Assembly (NCBI GenBank): GCA_013076295.1
Contig: RQOL01000855.1
Span: 186,001 to 250,000 of the forward strand
Direction: 5' to 3'
Source of the DNA: Sanderia malayensis
Lineage: Eukaryota > Cnidaria > Scyphozoa > Semaeostomeae > Pelagiidae
DNA: 64,000 nucleotides
The position numbers and the translations under genes were made by a program. The first letter of the stretch is position 1, and every line of letters begins with the position of its first letter. Of this stretch, positions 30,829-40,230 are shown one piece after another. The notes under the pieces are model-generated. The model worked only from the letters and a program-made list of their open reading frames with translations. It was not told the DNA's origin and made no database searches.

Positions 30829-32047
30829 ATTTTGACCCTAATGGTGGTCACTTGTTGCTATAGTAAATTAGCCACAACAAAGTGTTGTTCATCATCATCT
30901 GCTGCGCTCGACTGTTTAAGGTAACTTGTTGATGTCTGAGAGATTTTTATTCAATTTTAATAAATTCTATGTAAATAAGTAGTTATTTAGCAATTTAAGT
31001 GTTGTCCAAATTTGTTAATTTTAATCAAAATAATCAACAAGAAAAGTGGCCTAAACAAGAAAGTTATGGGAAGACATGGTCGTGGCTGTGCTGGAAAATG
31101 TAACAATGATACGTGCTATCCTGAACGTTATGACACCAAGAAGCACGTAGAAACTTTGAAATTCCATAGATTTCCAACCAGTGATGAAGCCAAGAGAAAT
31201 ACATGGACTGGTTTGGTGAGTAAAGGCAGGGTTGGTTCCATTCCAAGTGGTGGAAGTAGAATTTCTTCCAACAATTTCTTAGATAGTAAACCAACGCCTA
31301 AAAATCCGAATCCTACTATTTATCGCGCTAAACATTATTTTTGAAAGACTTCAAGCAGAAGACGTTGACTAACAATTCAGGAAAACAGAGAAAAGAAAAA
31401 TACAAGAAGAAGATCATCTCCAAGAAAAAGGATATGTTTGGTTTCAGGGCCATCAGGTGTGCAACATTCGATTTTGCACTGGTTTTGAAAAAGTGGAAAC
31501 ATTTCAGGCAATATTTGACTTTCTTTTACCAAGAAGCAAATTAATGAAGCGCTGGGAAGGCCCTAAGAAACGTGCAAGAATCGCAACAGCCTCCACTTCA
31601 GCCTGCCAGCAAAAAACAGATGATATTATAACTTCATCAGCATATGCAGAAGTAGATGAATTGCCAATTAACAGAAAAGGGCCAAGCAGAAAACTTTGTT
31701 TACAGCAAGAACATCTTCTTGCGTTAATGCGTTTACGGTTGGGCTTGCTTGTTAAAGACTTAGGCTTTCGATTTCAAATCTCTTCTGCCACAGATTCGCA
31801 GATCTGGATAACATGGATCAAACTGCTGTCAAAAGAACTGCGTTATTTAATAACATGGTCATCAAAAGGCCAGGTTGCAGCAATATTGCCGGGTGTTTTC
31901 TAGAAGCTTAAGGTATCATGACTTGGTGATGTTTCCACACAACTATTTCAAGATACCTTACATACACCAAACAAACGTTTCTTGGAATCTGAGCGTCGTA
32001 TTCCGAGGACTATCTCAACTAAACAGCTAAGAGAATACGAGTGTAAC
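30829..32047 (+). mobile_element. Transposon fragment, tandem copy 2
   Basis: Copy of 29611-30828 with an offset of 1218-1219 bp and very few differences. One extra T occurs near 31338, and there are substitutions near 31734, 31802 and 31854-31859. It carries the same THAP-like frame from ATG 31066 and the same HTH frame at 31457-31903. The near identity means a recent duplication or an assembly artefact. Confidence 0.85.
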
Positions 32048-32119
32048 ATTTTTTGTTAAGGTTATTGTCTAAAGTAGTGGTGAAATGGGGACTTCCATTT
32101 TAGAATTTGAAAAAAACAC

Positions 32120-32269
32120 TAAATCATAGGTGAGGATCGATATTTGTTCCACTCACTCCGAAGGCCAAAAAACAAGGTACCTCTCAGTTCAGAGACAATA
32201 GCAATGAAAATCCAACCCCGCTTTTGTTTAACATGGTTATTTCTCTCAGGACATAGGCAATGACAATAG
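32120..32269. repeat. ~62-bp tandem repeat array, left part
   Basis: Units of the form 'ctcag.tcagaggcaataacaatagaaaaccca.cccgacttttgtttaa' recur here and at 34918-35060. The 2.6-kb element is inserted inside one unit. The array may be the 5' region of the LINE relic that follows. Confidence 0.65.
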
Positions 32270-32720
32270 AAAACCAGTAGGAGATGAGGTAGGCGTCCTA
32301 GGACACGCATGCGCAGTAGAATGTGTTAAGATCGCGCATGCGCGAGAGTCTTCGAGAATTGAAAAGAGCATGAACAGTAAAATAATTAACTACTCCAGCA
32401 TCAGGTGACGTCGTTATAGATTGATAGACTATTTTTCGGCTGAATCACTTTATGGATTAGAAATTGTTTTATTTAACAAGTGAGTTTTTCTTCTACTTTG
32501 TAACCCCGCCATTTTTACAATTTCTCAGTAAGTTGCTTTTATCTACAATAAATTTTATTTAATTAATTAAATTTTGTTGCTTCATTCTAGAAATATCAAG
32601 AAATCGCAAACCAAATACCGAGTGAGTATCCTTCGTTTTAAAGGATGTCTTCGTTTCCTAAAACTCATTTGCTCTGAATTCCTCCTCGGCATTACTCAAA
32701 CTAAATTTATTCTCTTAGAT

Positions 32721-34135
32721 ATGTCATTATCACCATCTTCAGGGGAAGATAACGTCTTCGATTTTATTCAAAGGCGTCGAAGAAGTAAGTTAAGCGATAA
32801 TTTTAATATCAAGATATGAACTGACCTTTTATAGTTTCTAATTAAATTGCCTTCTTTCCTACAGTAAGACCTACTACACCACCTAGGGGTGGTGCGATTT
32901 TTGGCGTTGGGGATGAGGAGGGGGAGGATGCTGTGGCACTCCACGCACCTAGTGAGTAATTCATAACTTTTTAATAAATACACACGTTTAGTAGCTTGAT
33001 AATAAATTTCATTGTACTCTAATCACATGAAATTAATTTTAAAACCTTTCCTCATAGTCCAAAGAAGAATTGTATACAGGAGGCGGCGTAGGATGCTGCT
33101 CAGCCCCACCTTCTCCCCGCCTCGTAAGTTCATCTTTATTATTGATATAAATTGATTGGAATTTTTCCCATATCTCGTTTTTAATAAAATTACCTTCTTT
33201 CATAGACCCTAGAACACCATCACCCCCGCTGATTTCGTCATCCAACCCAATTATGACGGTCAGATGTAAGTGTTTTTGATATTTTATCATAATTCATAGT
33301 ACTTACTCCTATTGGAATTCTTTTCTAGTTCTCATTTTTTAATAAAATTACTTTTCCTTCATAGATCCTAGAACACCATCAACCTCCCCACCTCGTAAGT
33401 TCATTTTTATTATTGATATAAATTGATTGGAATTTTTCCCAGATCTCGTTTTTTAATAAAATTACCTTCTTTCATAGATCCTAGAACACCACCATCATCC
33501 GCGCTGATTTCGGCACCGAGCACAATCATGACGATCAGATGTAAGTGTTTTTGATATTTTATTATAATTCATAGTACTTACTCCTAAGTTGAGTGTTTCT
33601 AAATCAACTAAAATTTATTTTTAGCATCCCAAAGTCAGGGGACCCAGACAGAGTGTAAGTGACTTTACTCTATCTTTGGCATTCATCACTTTCATAAATA
33701 GTTATATGAATTAATGAACACTCTCCTTTCTTTTTAGCAATGGAGCAGACACAGCGTTTATTTCCGGGGGAGCTGACCCCATGCATTGTGTGCATGGGGG
33801 AGACTCCCGATCCCGAAATGAGAAGATGCCCCTCTTGTGGGGGTATCTTCCATACACCATGCATTTTTCGCTGGCTAGAGACAGCAATGAGGCCAACTTG
33901 TCCTAACTGTAGGGCGGAGTTGGATTTGGATGACTTTGGGGTCGTTCAGGTGGTGACTCCAATTACCACAGAGGGGGTCTTGGGGAGGGAAGTTATCTTC
34001 TCCCCTGAGATATTCATTGCCAACGCTCCTCCCGGGATGAGTTGGAGGGCCTCTCACCAGAGCGTCGTTGGGCCCTTTGGCGGGAGGTCATCCGACTCGC
34101 CCATGTTGAGATTATTGATCCTTAAGGGTGTATAA
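32721..34135 (+). CDS. RING-finger protein encoded by the Polinton-like element, 9 exons
   Basis: Exons 32721-32784, 32865-32951, 33058-33123, 33206-33265, 33365-33394, 33478-33540, 33625-33654 and 33738-34135 give eight certain exons, all joined in phase 1. An upstream non-coding exon is likely. The N-terminal part is Arg/Pro-rich. Three exons begin with the same 'PRTP' motif and look like duplicates. The last exon holds a RING-like zinc finger: CIVC, RCPSC, FHTPC, W and CPNC, as in RING-H2 E3 ubiquitin ligases, then a tail without recognised domain. No stop or frameshift is seen. The role in the element is unknown; RING proteins of viruses and transposons often redirect host ubiquitination (inference only). 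The start codon is the first in-frame ATG. Confidence 0.7.
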
Positions 34136-34441
34136 TCTCAGCATAGAGGGAGTGTGGGCGATGAATCACCCCGTCATAAAAACATTTTTATTGAATGTGA
34201 TAATTTGAAAAGAATTTACTGAAGTGGTAATTGAAGCCTCCCATCTCAATGTCTCTAAAGTCTTCTATCTTCAACTCCATTCTATAGTTAGTATAATTAC
34301 TTTTTAAAATCTTTCTGGTCTTTCTCCCTACCTCAATTATCTTATTATCTTGCATTTGAATTGATTACTTTTTAAAACAAAAAAATCTTTCTGGCCTCAT
34401 TGTTGGCTCTAGCCTAAATGTTTAAATATTACTTTAATTAT

Positions 34442-34690
34442 TGTTGTATATATTTATTTAATTGAATGATAAATGTTGTATATATTTATTTAATTGAATG
34501 ATAAATGTTGTATATATTTATTTAATTGAATGATAAATGTTGTATATATTTTAATTGTTGAAAATTGAATGATAAATGTTGTCTATATTTTAATTGTTTA
34601 AAATTGAATGATAAATGTTGTCTATATTTATTTAATTGAACGATAAATGTTGCCTATATTTTAATTGTTGAAAGTTGCCTATATTTTAAT
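34442..34690. repeat. 32-bp minisatellite inside the Polinton-like element
   Basis: Three perfect units of 'tgttgtatatatttatttaattgaatgataaa' are followed by degenerate ones with 'tctatattttaattgt' variants, ending just before the right TIR at 34708. Confidence 0.85.
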
Positions 34691-34917
34691 TGCATCTATT
34701 TCAAAATTTGTTAAATAAAACAATTTCTAATCCATAAAGTGATTCAGCCGAAAAATAGTCTATCAATCTATGACGACGTCACCTGATGCTGGAGTAGTTA
34801 ATTATTTTACTGTTCATGCTCTTTTCAATTCTCGAAGACTCTCGCGCATGCGCGATCTTAACACATTCTACTGCGCATGCGTGTCCTAGGACGCCTACCT
34901 CATCTCCTACTAAAACC

Positions 34918-35060
34918 CATCCCACTTTTTTGACGATCGCTTTTCCACTCAGATCAGAGGCAATAACAATAGAAAACCCACCCGACTTTTGTTTAAGATC
35001 ACTGTCCCACTCAGGTTGAAAACCAAAACAACAGAGACCCACCCCAATTTTGATGAAGAC
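34918..35060. repeat. ~62-bp tandem repeat array, right part
   Basis: Continues the array interrupted by the 2.6-kb element: 'ccactcagatcagaggcaat' followed by 'aacaatagaaaacccacccg' and a more diverged next unit. Confidence 0.6.
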
Positions 35061-35129
35061 GGAAGTGTGAGCACGAAGGCAATGCCAGAACACCAAAGAT
35101 GAAGATCTGTGGATCAGAGTACACAGAAA

Positions 35130-36446
35130 ATTGAAACCCTTCAAGGCGCCAGGCCCTGATGGCATTCGAAACAATATATATGCAGATCCCAGCAGTGTTT
35201 GCCTGTCTAAGGGAATTCATCGTGAGCATGGTCGATGGGAAGACAGGGATACCCGACTGGTTGATGGAAGGCAGAACGACCCTCATCCACAAAGGTGGAG
35301 AAACGCGAGATCCTGCTAACTACAGACCTATCGCATGTCTCAATACGGCATACCTGTCTGAGCTCCACGTTGTCCTGCCATTTGAGCAGCAATCAATGAG
35401 AACAGGTTCGTGGGGTACCATCAAATGCCTACTTCTAGACCAAACAATTGAGACTTATACTAGGAGTTACAAAAGACCACTATCGGCAGCATGGGTTGAC
35501 TTTCTAAAGGCATTCGACCTGGTACCACATGCGCACATACTACACATGCTGGAGATTCTGCGAGCGCCCCCCCCCAAATCACGGAGGCACTCAGGCGGGC
35601 GAAGCACTGCCTACAACATCAGGAATAACATAACAATCAGCCATCTGTTCTACATGGATGATTTGAAAGTGTACTCACCAAGCAAATCTGAGCTGGAGAA
35701 AGCCATACGAGTAGTTGAAAAAGCCTCACGAGCCATCGGCATGGAGCTAGGCCTGAAAAGTGTGCCATTGCACACCGTAATGCCAAGGGTCAGGGCCAGC
35801 TTCAAGCGAGGGAGGACAGAACCTATCACAACATCCCCTTACCCAAGCGGAGGACAGTTGAAAATACTTGGGCCTACAGCAACTGATGCCAAGTACTGAC
35901 CATGGCCTGCGCCATGGTGAAAACACTACTCGACACTGACCTGAATAGCTGTAACTTGACCAACGCCGTTATAAGCAAAATAGCAGGTACTATGCGGTAT
36001 TACATAGCAGCGCAAGTGTGGGCAAAAAGGATATGTGCGTCTTGGACAGGTAAATTCTAGGCCAACTATGAAAGGCCAGATATCATGATGGCGCATCCTC
36101 CACCGTGAGACTCTACCTACCCAGTAGGCTGGGGGGCAGAGGGATACCCCTACTTGAAGAGGTGTACTGCAGCACCCTACTGGGCCTCGTGTGCTATCTA
36201 GGGCAGCCTGTGGATGACTTTGGGAGAATGCTGTGGCACTGCTGTGGCGTATGTATGCGTCGGAGAAGAAATAGACCGGGAAGGGGGCACCAGACTGCAA
36301 TGGGAAAGGCCAGCCAAGTCCTTGCTCAGCTAGGCCTTACTACCCACTTCCTAGTGGACGAGCAGGGCTTAAACCTCTGCGAGAATAACCCCGACAGGAG
36401 GGTGTCAGAGTACAAAGCGCACATCAGGAATTACTTTCAGAATTGA
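35130..36446 (+). pseudogene. Non-LTR (LINE) retrotransposon, degenerate reverse transcriptase
   Basis: RT motifs appear in order across broken frames: 'PFKAPGPDGI' (about 35140), 'LIHKGGETRDPANYRPIACL' (about 35283), 'WVDFLKAFDLVPHAHILHML' (about 35490) and the catalytic 'LFYMDDLKVYS' (about 35646). A post-RT segment 'LYLPSRLGGRGIPLLEEVY' follows (36105-36446). The region between motifs A and C is shortened and several frameshifts occur. The order and the LGGRG segment suggest an R2/R4/NeSL-type lineage, but the clade is uncertain. Confidence 0.8.
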
Positions 36447-36504
36447 ATAGAGATGACCCTATCCAGTCATGCAGTCCATGGCCGGTACTATAACCTTCTT
36501 ATAT

Positions 36505-36600
36505 GTACCTGCTTTTAAAAACAACAGGGTGAAATGTCTGCATTCTAGAAAGAACAATGCAGTATTTTTAGAGCTGACGGTTGTTGCACTGTACGCCCTT
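36505..36600. repeat. Dispersed repeat, copy 2 (first at 29478-29570)
   Basis: Shares 'tttaaaaacaacaggg', 'gaaatgtctgcatt' and 'gttgttgcactgta' with the first copy. It directly follows the LINE relic, so it may be a LINE 3' end or a separate element. Confidence 0.6.
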
Positions 36601-36661
36601 GTGAGTGCACAGTAATTCTGAGAATAGACAATGTATGTGTGAAGGACTGGAGATTTGTTAA

Positions 36662-38151
36662 AGTGCCCCTACGGCTTTTTTTTTTATTTGTGAATTCAAT
36701 AAAACTCGGTACGCTGACTTCAGATCTGAAAATTATTTTTAAATCAGACGCGTAGTTCACGAGTTATAGCGTGTGGAAGTGTCGATGTTTCGTCATTTTC
36801 GCCATTTTCCTTGTCTCACTTTTAGGACTGGGTCGAGTCCACTATGACATCATAGTGGCAGCCCCTTTTTTTCCCGTACTGAAGCAACAAATCTGACGTC
36901 GATTTTCTCTCATACTATGGACTCGATATTTGTTTTTTTTTACTTTGAACATTAGAAACAGGTCGGCACATTATGGCATTGAAATTTGAAAGGGTTGTGA
37001 TGAGTTTGCAGCTGTGGGGAGGAATTACAAAATTCCCATGTAGTGGCTGCTCAGTGTGCTCAGTGGCGGCGGGCGTAGGCCGTGCAATGTTAAAACAGTA
37101 CGGGATTTCAATAGGATCAAAAACACGATCACAGATATTTTGACAGGACCTGAAAATTGTTAGATTTATACATGAAACTGGGAAAATATGCCAAATCGAT
37201 GTGTTTTGCTATGCCGTGGAAATACACCGGATAAATCAAGATTTGTAGAGCTTCACAGGATTCAGGTTTATGAGGACGATCGCCCTGAAGCTGTAGGAGA
37301 AGGAAGTGGACAGATTTCATCAATTCGCAACGACGGACAAAATTCTAAACTTCGCAGTTAGAAAATGCCAACATGCAACCATCAATTTCGGTGCAATAAC
37401 GAATTTCATGTGTAGTAATAAGGAATTGTGTTGCACATTTTCTACACTTGCTGTATCTAATGAAAATCGAATCGTTTCAAGTTTCTTCAACCACAAAGGT
37501 TGACCGACACGGATGGATATGGCCATGGCCTAAATCATATCACGTATAGAATTTTGATACACTTTTACTTCATCACATACACAACAGAAAGATAATAATT
37601 CAGATCCAGTCAAATGCCCAGAAAGTTTTCTTTCAACATTTCTTTTCTTGCTTAAATCTCTTCCATGGCTTTGAGTGAAAGAGTTCTCAGCCATAGGATC
37701 AAATGCATCAGGTTCTCCTCCATCGGTATCACTATCATCTGTCTGCTTTACTCTACGATACGATCAATCCTATCCCCTCGCCATCTTCGCATTGCAATCC
37801 CTACTGTCATGAACTACTATCCGACTAAGAATGTTTAATTTATGGAAACTTTCTATTCAATTCTGATCACCAAAATTGCACAAATACCCACGAATACTCA
37901 TAACAAGACAGCGCAAACAACATTAGCTATTATACTGAATGTAGGCCTACGCCCGCCGCCACTGAGCACACTGAGTCCACTATGATGTCATAGTGGATTC
38001 GACCCAGTCCTAAAAGTGAGACACGAAAGTGTGAACGCAATCTCTCGTAACTCAACAATCACTCATCAGATCAAAAAAATATAAACGGTATCAGAATCAG
38101 CGCATTCGATTCTATACTTTTAGCCAATAAAAAAAAAGCCGTAGGGGCACT
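36662..38151. mobile_element. Kolobok-like DNA transposon relic, TTAA target duplication, THAP remnant
   Basis: TIR AGTGCCCCTACGGCTTTTTT is matched inversely at 38130-38151, with TTAA on both sides (36658-36661 and 38152-38155). A second inverted pair lies inside: 'gtctcacttttaggactggg' and its inverse around 36815 and 38000. From 37186 a frame reads 'MPNRCVLLCRGNTPDKSRFV', and after a shift 'RRRKWTDFINSQRRTKF' before a stop. This is a THAP zinc-finger pattern. TTAA duplications together with a THAP domain are known for Kolobok transposons; piggyBac shares TTAA but not THAP. No catalytic domain remains. Confidence 0.7.
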
Positions 38152-38389
38152 TTAAGTAAAATAATATGCAGTAGGCTGAGCGTATATGGATTTTAATCCA
38201 TGCCCCCATGAACTTTTTATTTTTCATCACATAACTGTATGTACGTAACAGATCGTGAGAGAGCACATGTTGCGAAAAGGTTCATCTTGTGAATTTAGAA
38301 AAATCAAGCAAGAATTGTGTCAGCACTTGTAACCATAAAGTTATTGTTTTTAAAAACGTCATGTTCCACTGCACATTGATAGGTTATTT

Positions 38390-40230
38390 GTGTATTATTA
38401 TCTACAAAAATTTACAAACTTTGGTCACGGTTTTAACATATGTCTTCTGCAACTAGAGTTCAAAGGGATTAAGTCGCGTAGAATAACAGGGGAGAGGCGT
38501 CATGCAATAAAACCAAATTTTCTGAAGCAAAGGAAAGCCCCTGTAACTGTTTACAGACAAAAGTGGTCCAAGCTGAATACTGCAGTGTATGCAGCAGGCA
38601 AAAGAAGCGGGTGTGGTGTCTCAGCAAAAGCATTTCAGAACATCTCCTCCGAAGCTAATACTCAGAAAAATGACATCAACTACATAGCAGAGAAGATACG
38701 AAAATGTGACGCAAAAATACGCGAGAAGACTGCCTTGCTACATAAAAGCATGATGGAAACACAGAAATTGGAAGGTTACGTACAGTCGTGTCCACACATA
38801 CGGTTGTTGGAATATATCGATTATTCAATGTTTTACGACATAAAGAGAAATTCTGGCATGGTGACAACATAGTACCATTGGAAATTATAAGTGTTTTCAG
38901 CACTGCCATCCTTTGGGCAGTGATAAGTATTTCCAACTCCGGTATGACTATTCACGAATACACAGACAAATGCTACAACATAATCATTGGTATTGCAGGA
39001 AAAGAACAGAAACCAACTCTAGCTTTGATATGCTCAGCACATCTCATGAAAGCAAATGCAAAGCAAATTGAAGCATGCCTCAAAAAATCTCATGTAACTG
39101 ATGATGCAGGATTGGTGAAGCATATTGCTATGCGAATTGTGGGAGTCCTTATCAATGCTCATTGCTTGGCTGACATAGCAGTGGCTGTAGAGTTAGCATA
39201 TATCGCGTTTCTGTCAGAGAAGGTTACCCAACAGTTGGAAGGAGCACTACAGCCCCTAGCAAGCATCATCAATAATTTCAAGAAGATAAGAAGGATGATT
39301 TAGATGCTGTTGCGCACGATGCGAGTACAGATAACACAAAAGAGCAGCTCAAACTGCCCCACAGCCAGTTCAGTCGATACTTCGAGAATTTCTTTAAAAC
39401 AACAATACTGCAGAAGATGGATGTGACGTGTTAGCTGGAAAAAAACAAGTATTTCATGCAAAAATAAATTGAGTACATGCGTAGCACATTGCTGCCATAT
39501 TTGCCTCTGTGGACAAAGATTATGTTGAACACAAATAGAAACCCACCATTGGCAGGAGAAACGCAAAACATGCTGAAAATGCAAGGCAAAACATTCTTGG
39601 ATATCAACCAGGGGCGCAGTGGCTGGGGGGACAGGGGGGCGGCTGATCTTCTTAAAATCATCTTAGAAAAATTTTTTCTAAGATGATTTTTTGAACAAGT
39701 TATTACTTATATGACTTGAATTATTGTTGGCTTATATTACTTTTGAATTGGTGTGGTTGCATTTTAAGCCAATCAAAGCGGCGTGGCCATACCTTTTTCC
39801 GGGGGAGTACTCCAAGGATTTCCGGACCCCCCCCCCCAGTTGCTTTGGTTTGCCAAATATCCGTCGGAAAAAATTTGTTTTTGTTGGAAAATTTTCAGGT
39901 TTGCCCCCCCCCCCTGCAAAATAGCTCCTACTGCGCCCCTGATATCAACGTAAATAATGCCACAGCGGAGCAATACTTTAATTTTGTAAAACAGAGAATG
40001 ATGCAGAGAGTGCTTCCAACAGACAAATTCATTTATCGTCATTTCTAAGACGTGCAAGGCCTGAGATGGCAATTTGTTGACACGTTACGAAAGCAGAAGA
40101 ACACATCAAAAGGCGACAACATGGCGCAAATCAATAGGTGCATCCCAAGGTATCCAAATGATATTGATATCGTGCAACACGGTCCACTCATTCAATTTTT
40201 GAAGCGAGTTAGCCAGCCTCGTTGTTATTA
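38390..40230 (+). pseudogene. Unclassified transposon-like ORF relic
   Basis: Frames 38390-38872 (basic, with 'NDINYIAEKIRKCDAKIREK'), 38788-39303 ('IHEYTDKCYNIIIGIAGKEQ', then alpha-helical sequence) and 39477-40048 overlap through frameshifts and read as parts of one former protein. I do not recognise the family. A 333-bp MITE interrupts the last part at 39609. Further fragments of similar style continue to about 42070. Confidence 0.4.
39609..39941. mobile_element. hAT-like MITE, 333 bp, perfect 8-bp duplication
   Basis: TIR CAGGGGCGCAGT..., inverse CTGCGCCCCTG. The duplication ATATCAAC lies at 39601-39608 and 39942-39949. Inside is a long palindrome (aaaatcatcttagaaaaatt/aattttttctaagatgattt, about 39653-39690). 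An 8-bp duplication with CAGGG ends is characteristic of hAT. Confidence 0.9.

Larger units (their letters stand above)
32276..34911. mobile_element. Compact Polinton/Maverick-like element with 204-bp TIRs and a RING gene
   Basis: Terminal inverted repeats at 32276-32479 and 34708-34911 are each 204 bp and nearly identical. The ends are AGTAGGAGATGAGG...CCTCATCTCCTACT. A perfect 6-bp duplication AAAACC flanks them (32270-32275 and 34912-34917). AGT termini, long TIRs and 6-bp duplications are the known signature of Polinton/Maverick elements. Those are 15-20 kb with polymerase B, integrase, ATPase and capsid genes, none of which is present here. At 2,636 bp this would be a non-autonomous derivative carrying one spliced gene. 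The TIRs hold GCGCATGCGC palindromes and TGACGTCG. A 32-bp minisatellite lies next to the right TIR. Confidence 0.8.

Noticed and set aside
34435..34700. CRISPR-like regular repeat
   Set aside because: The 32-bp units are contiguous without spacers, in an animal genome; it is a minisatellite.
35926..36300. 124-codon minus-strand frame
   Set aside because: Opposite the LINE post-RT segment, which has recognisable motifs on the plus strand.
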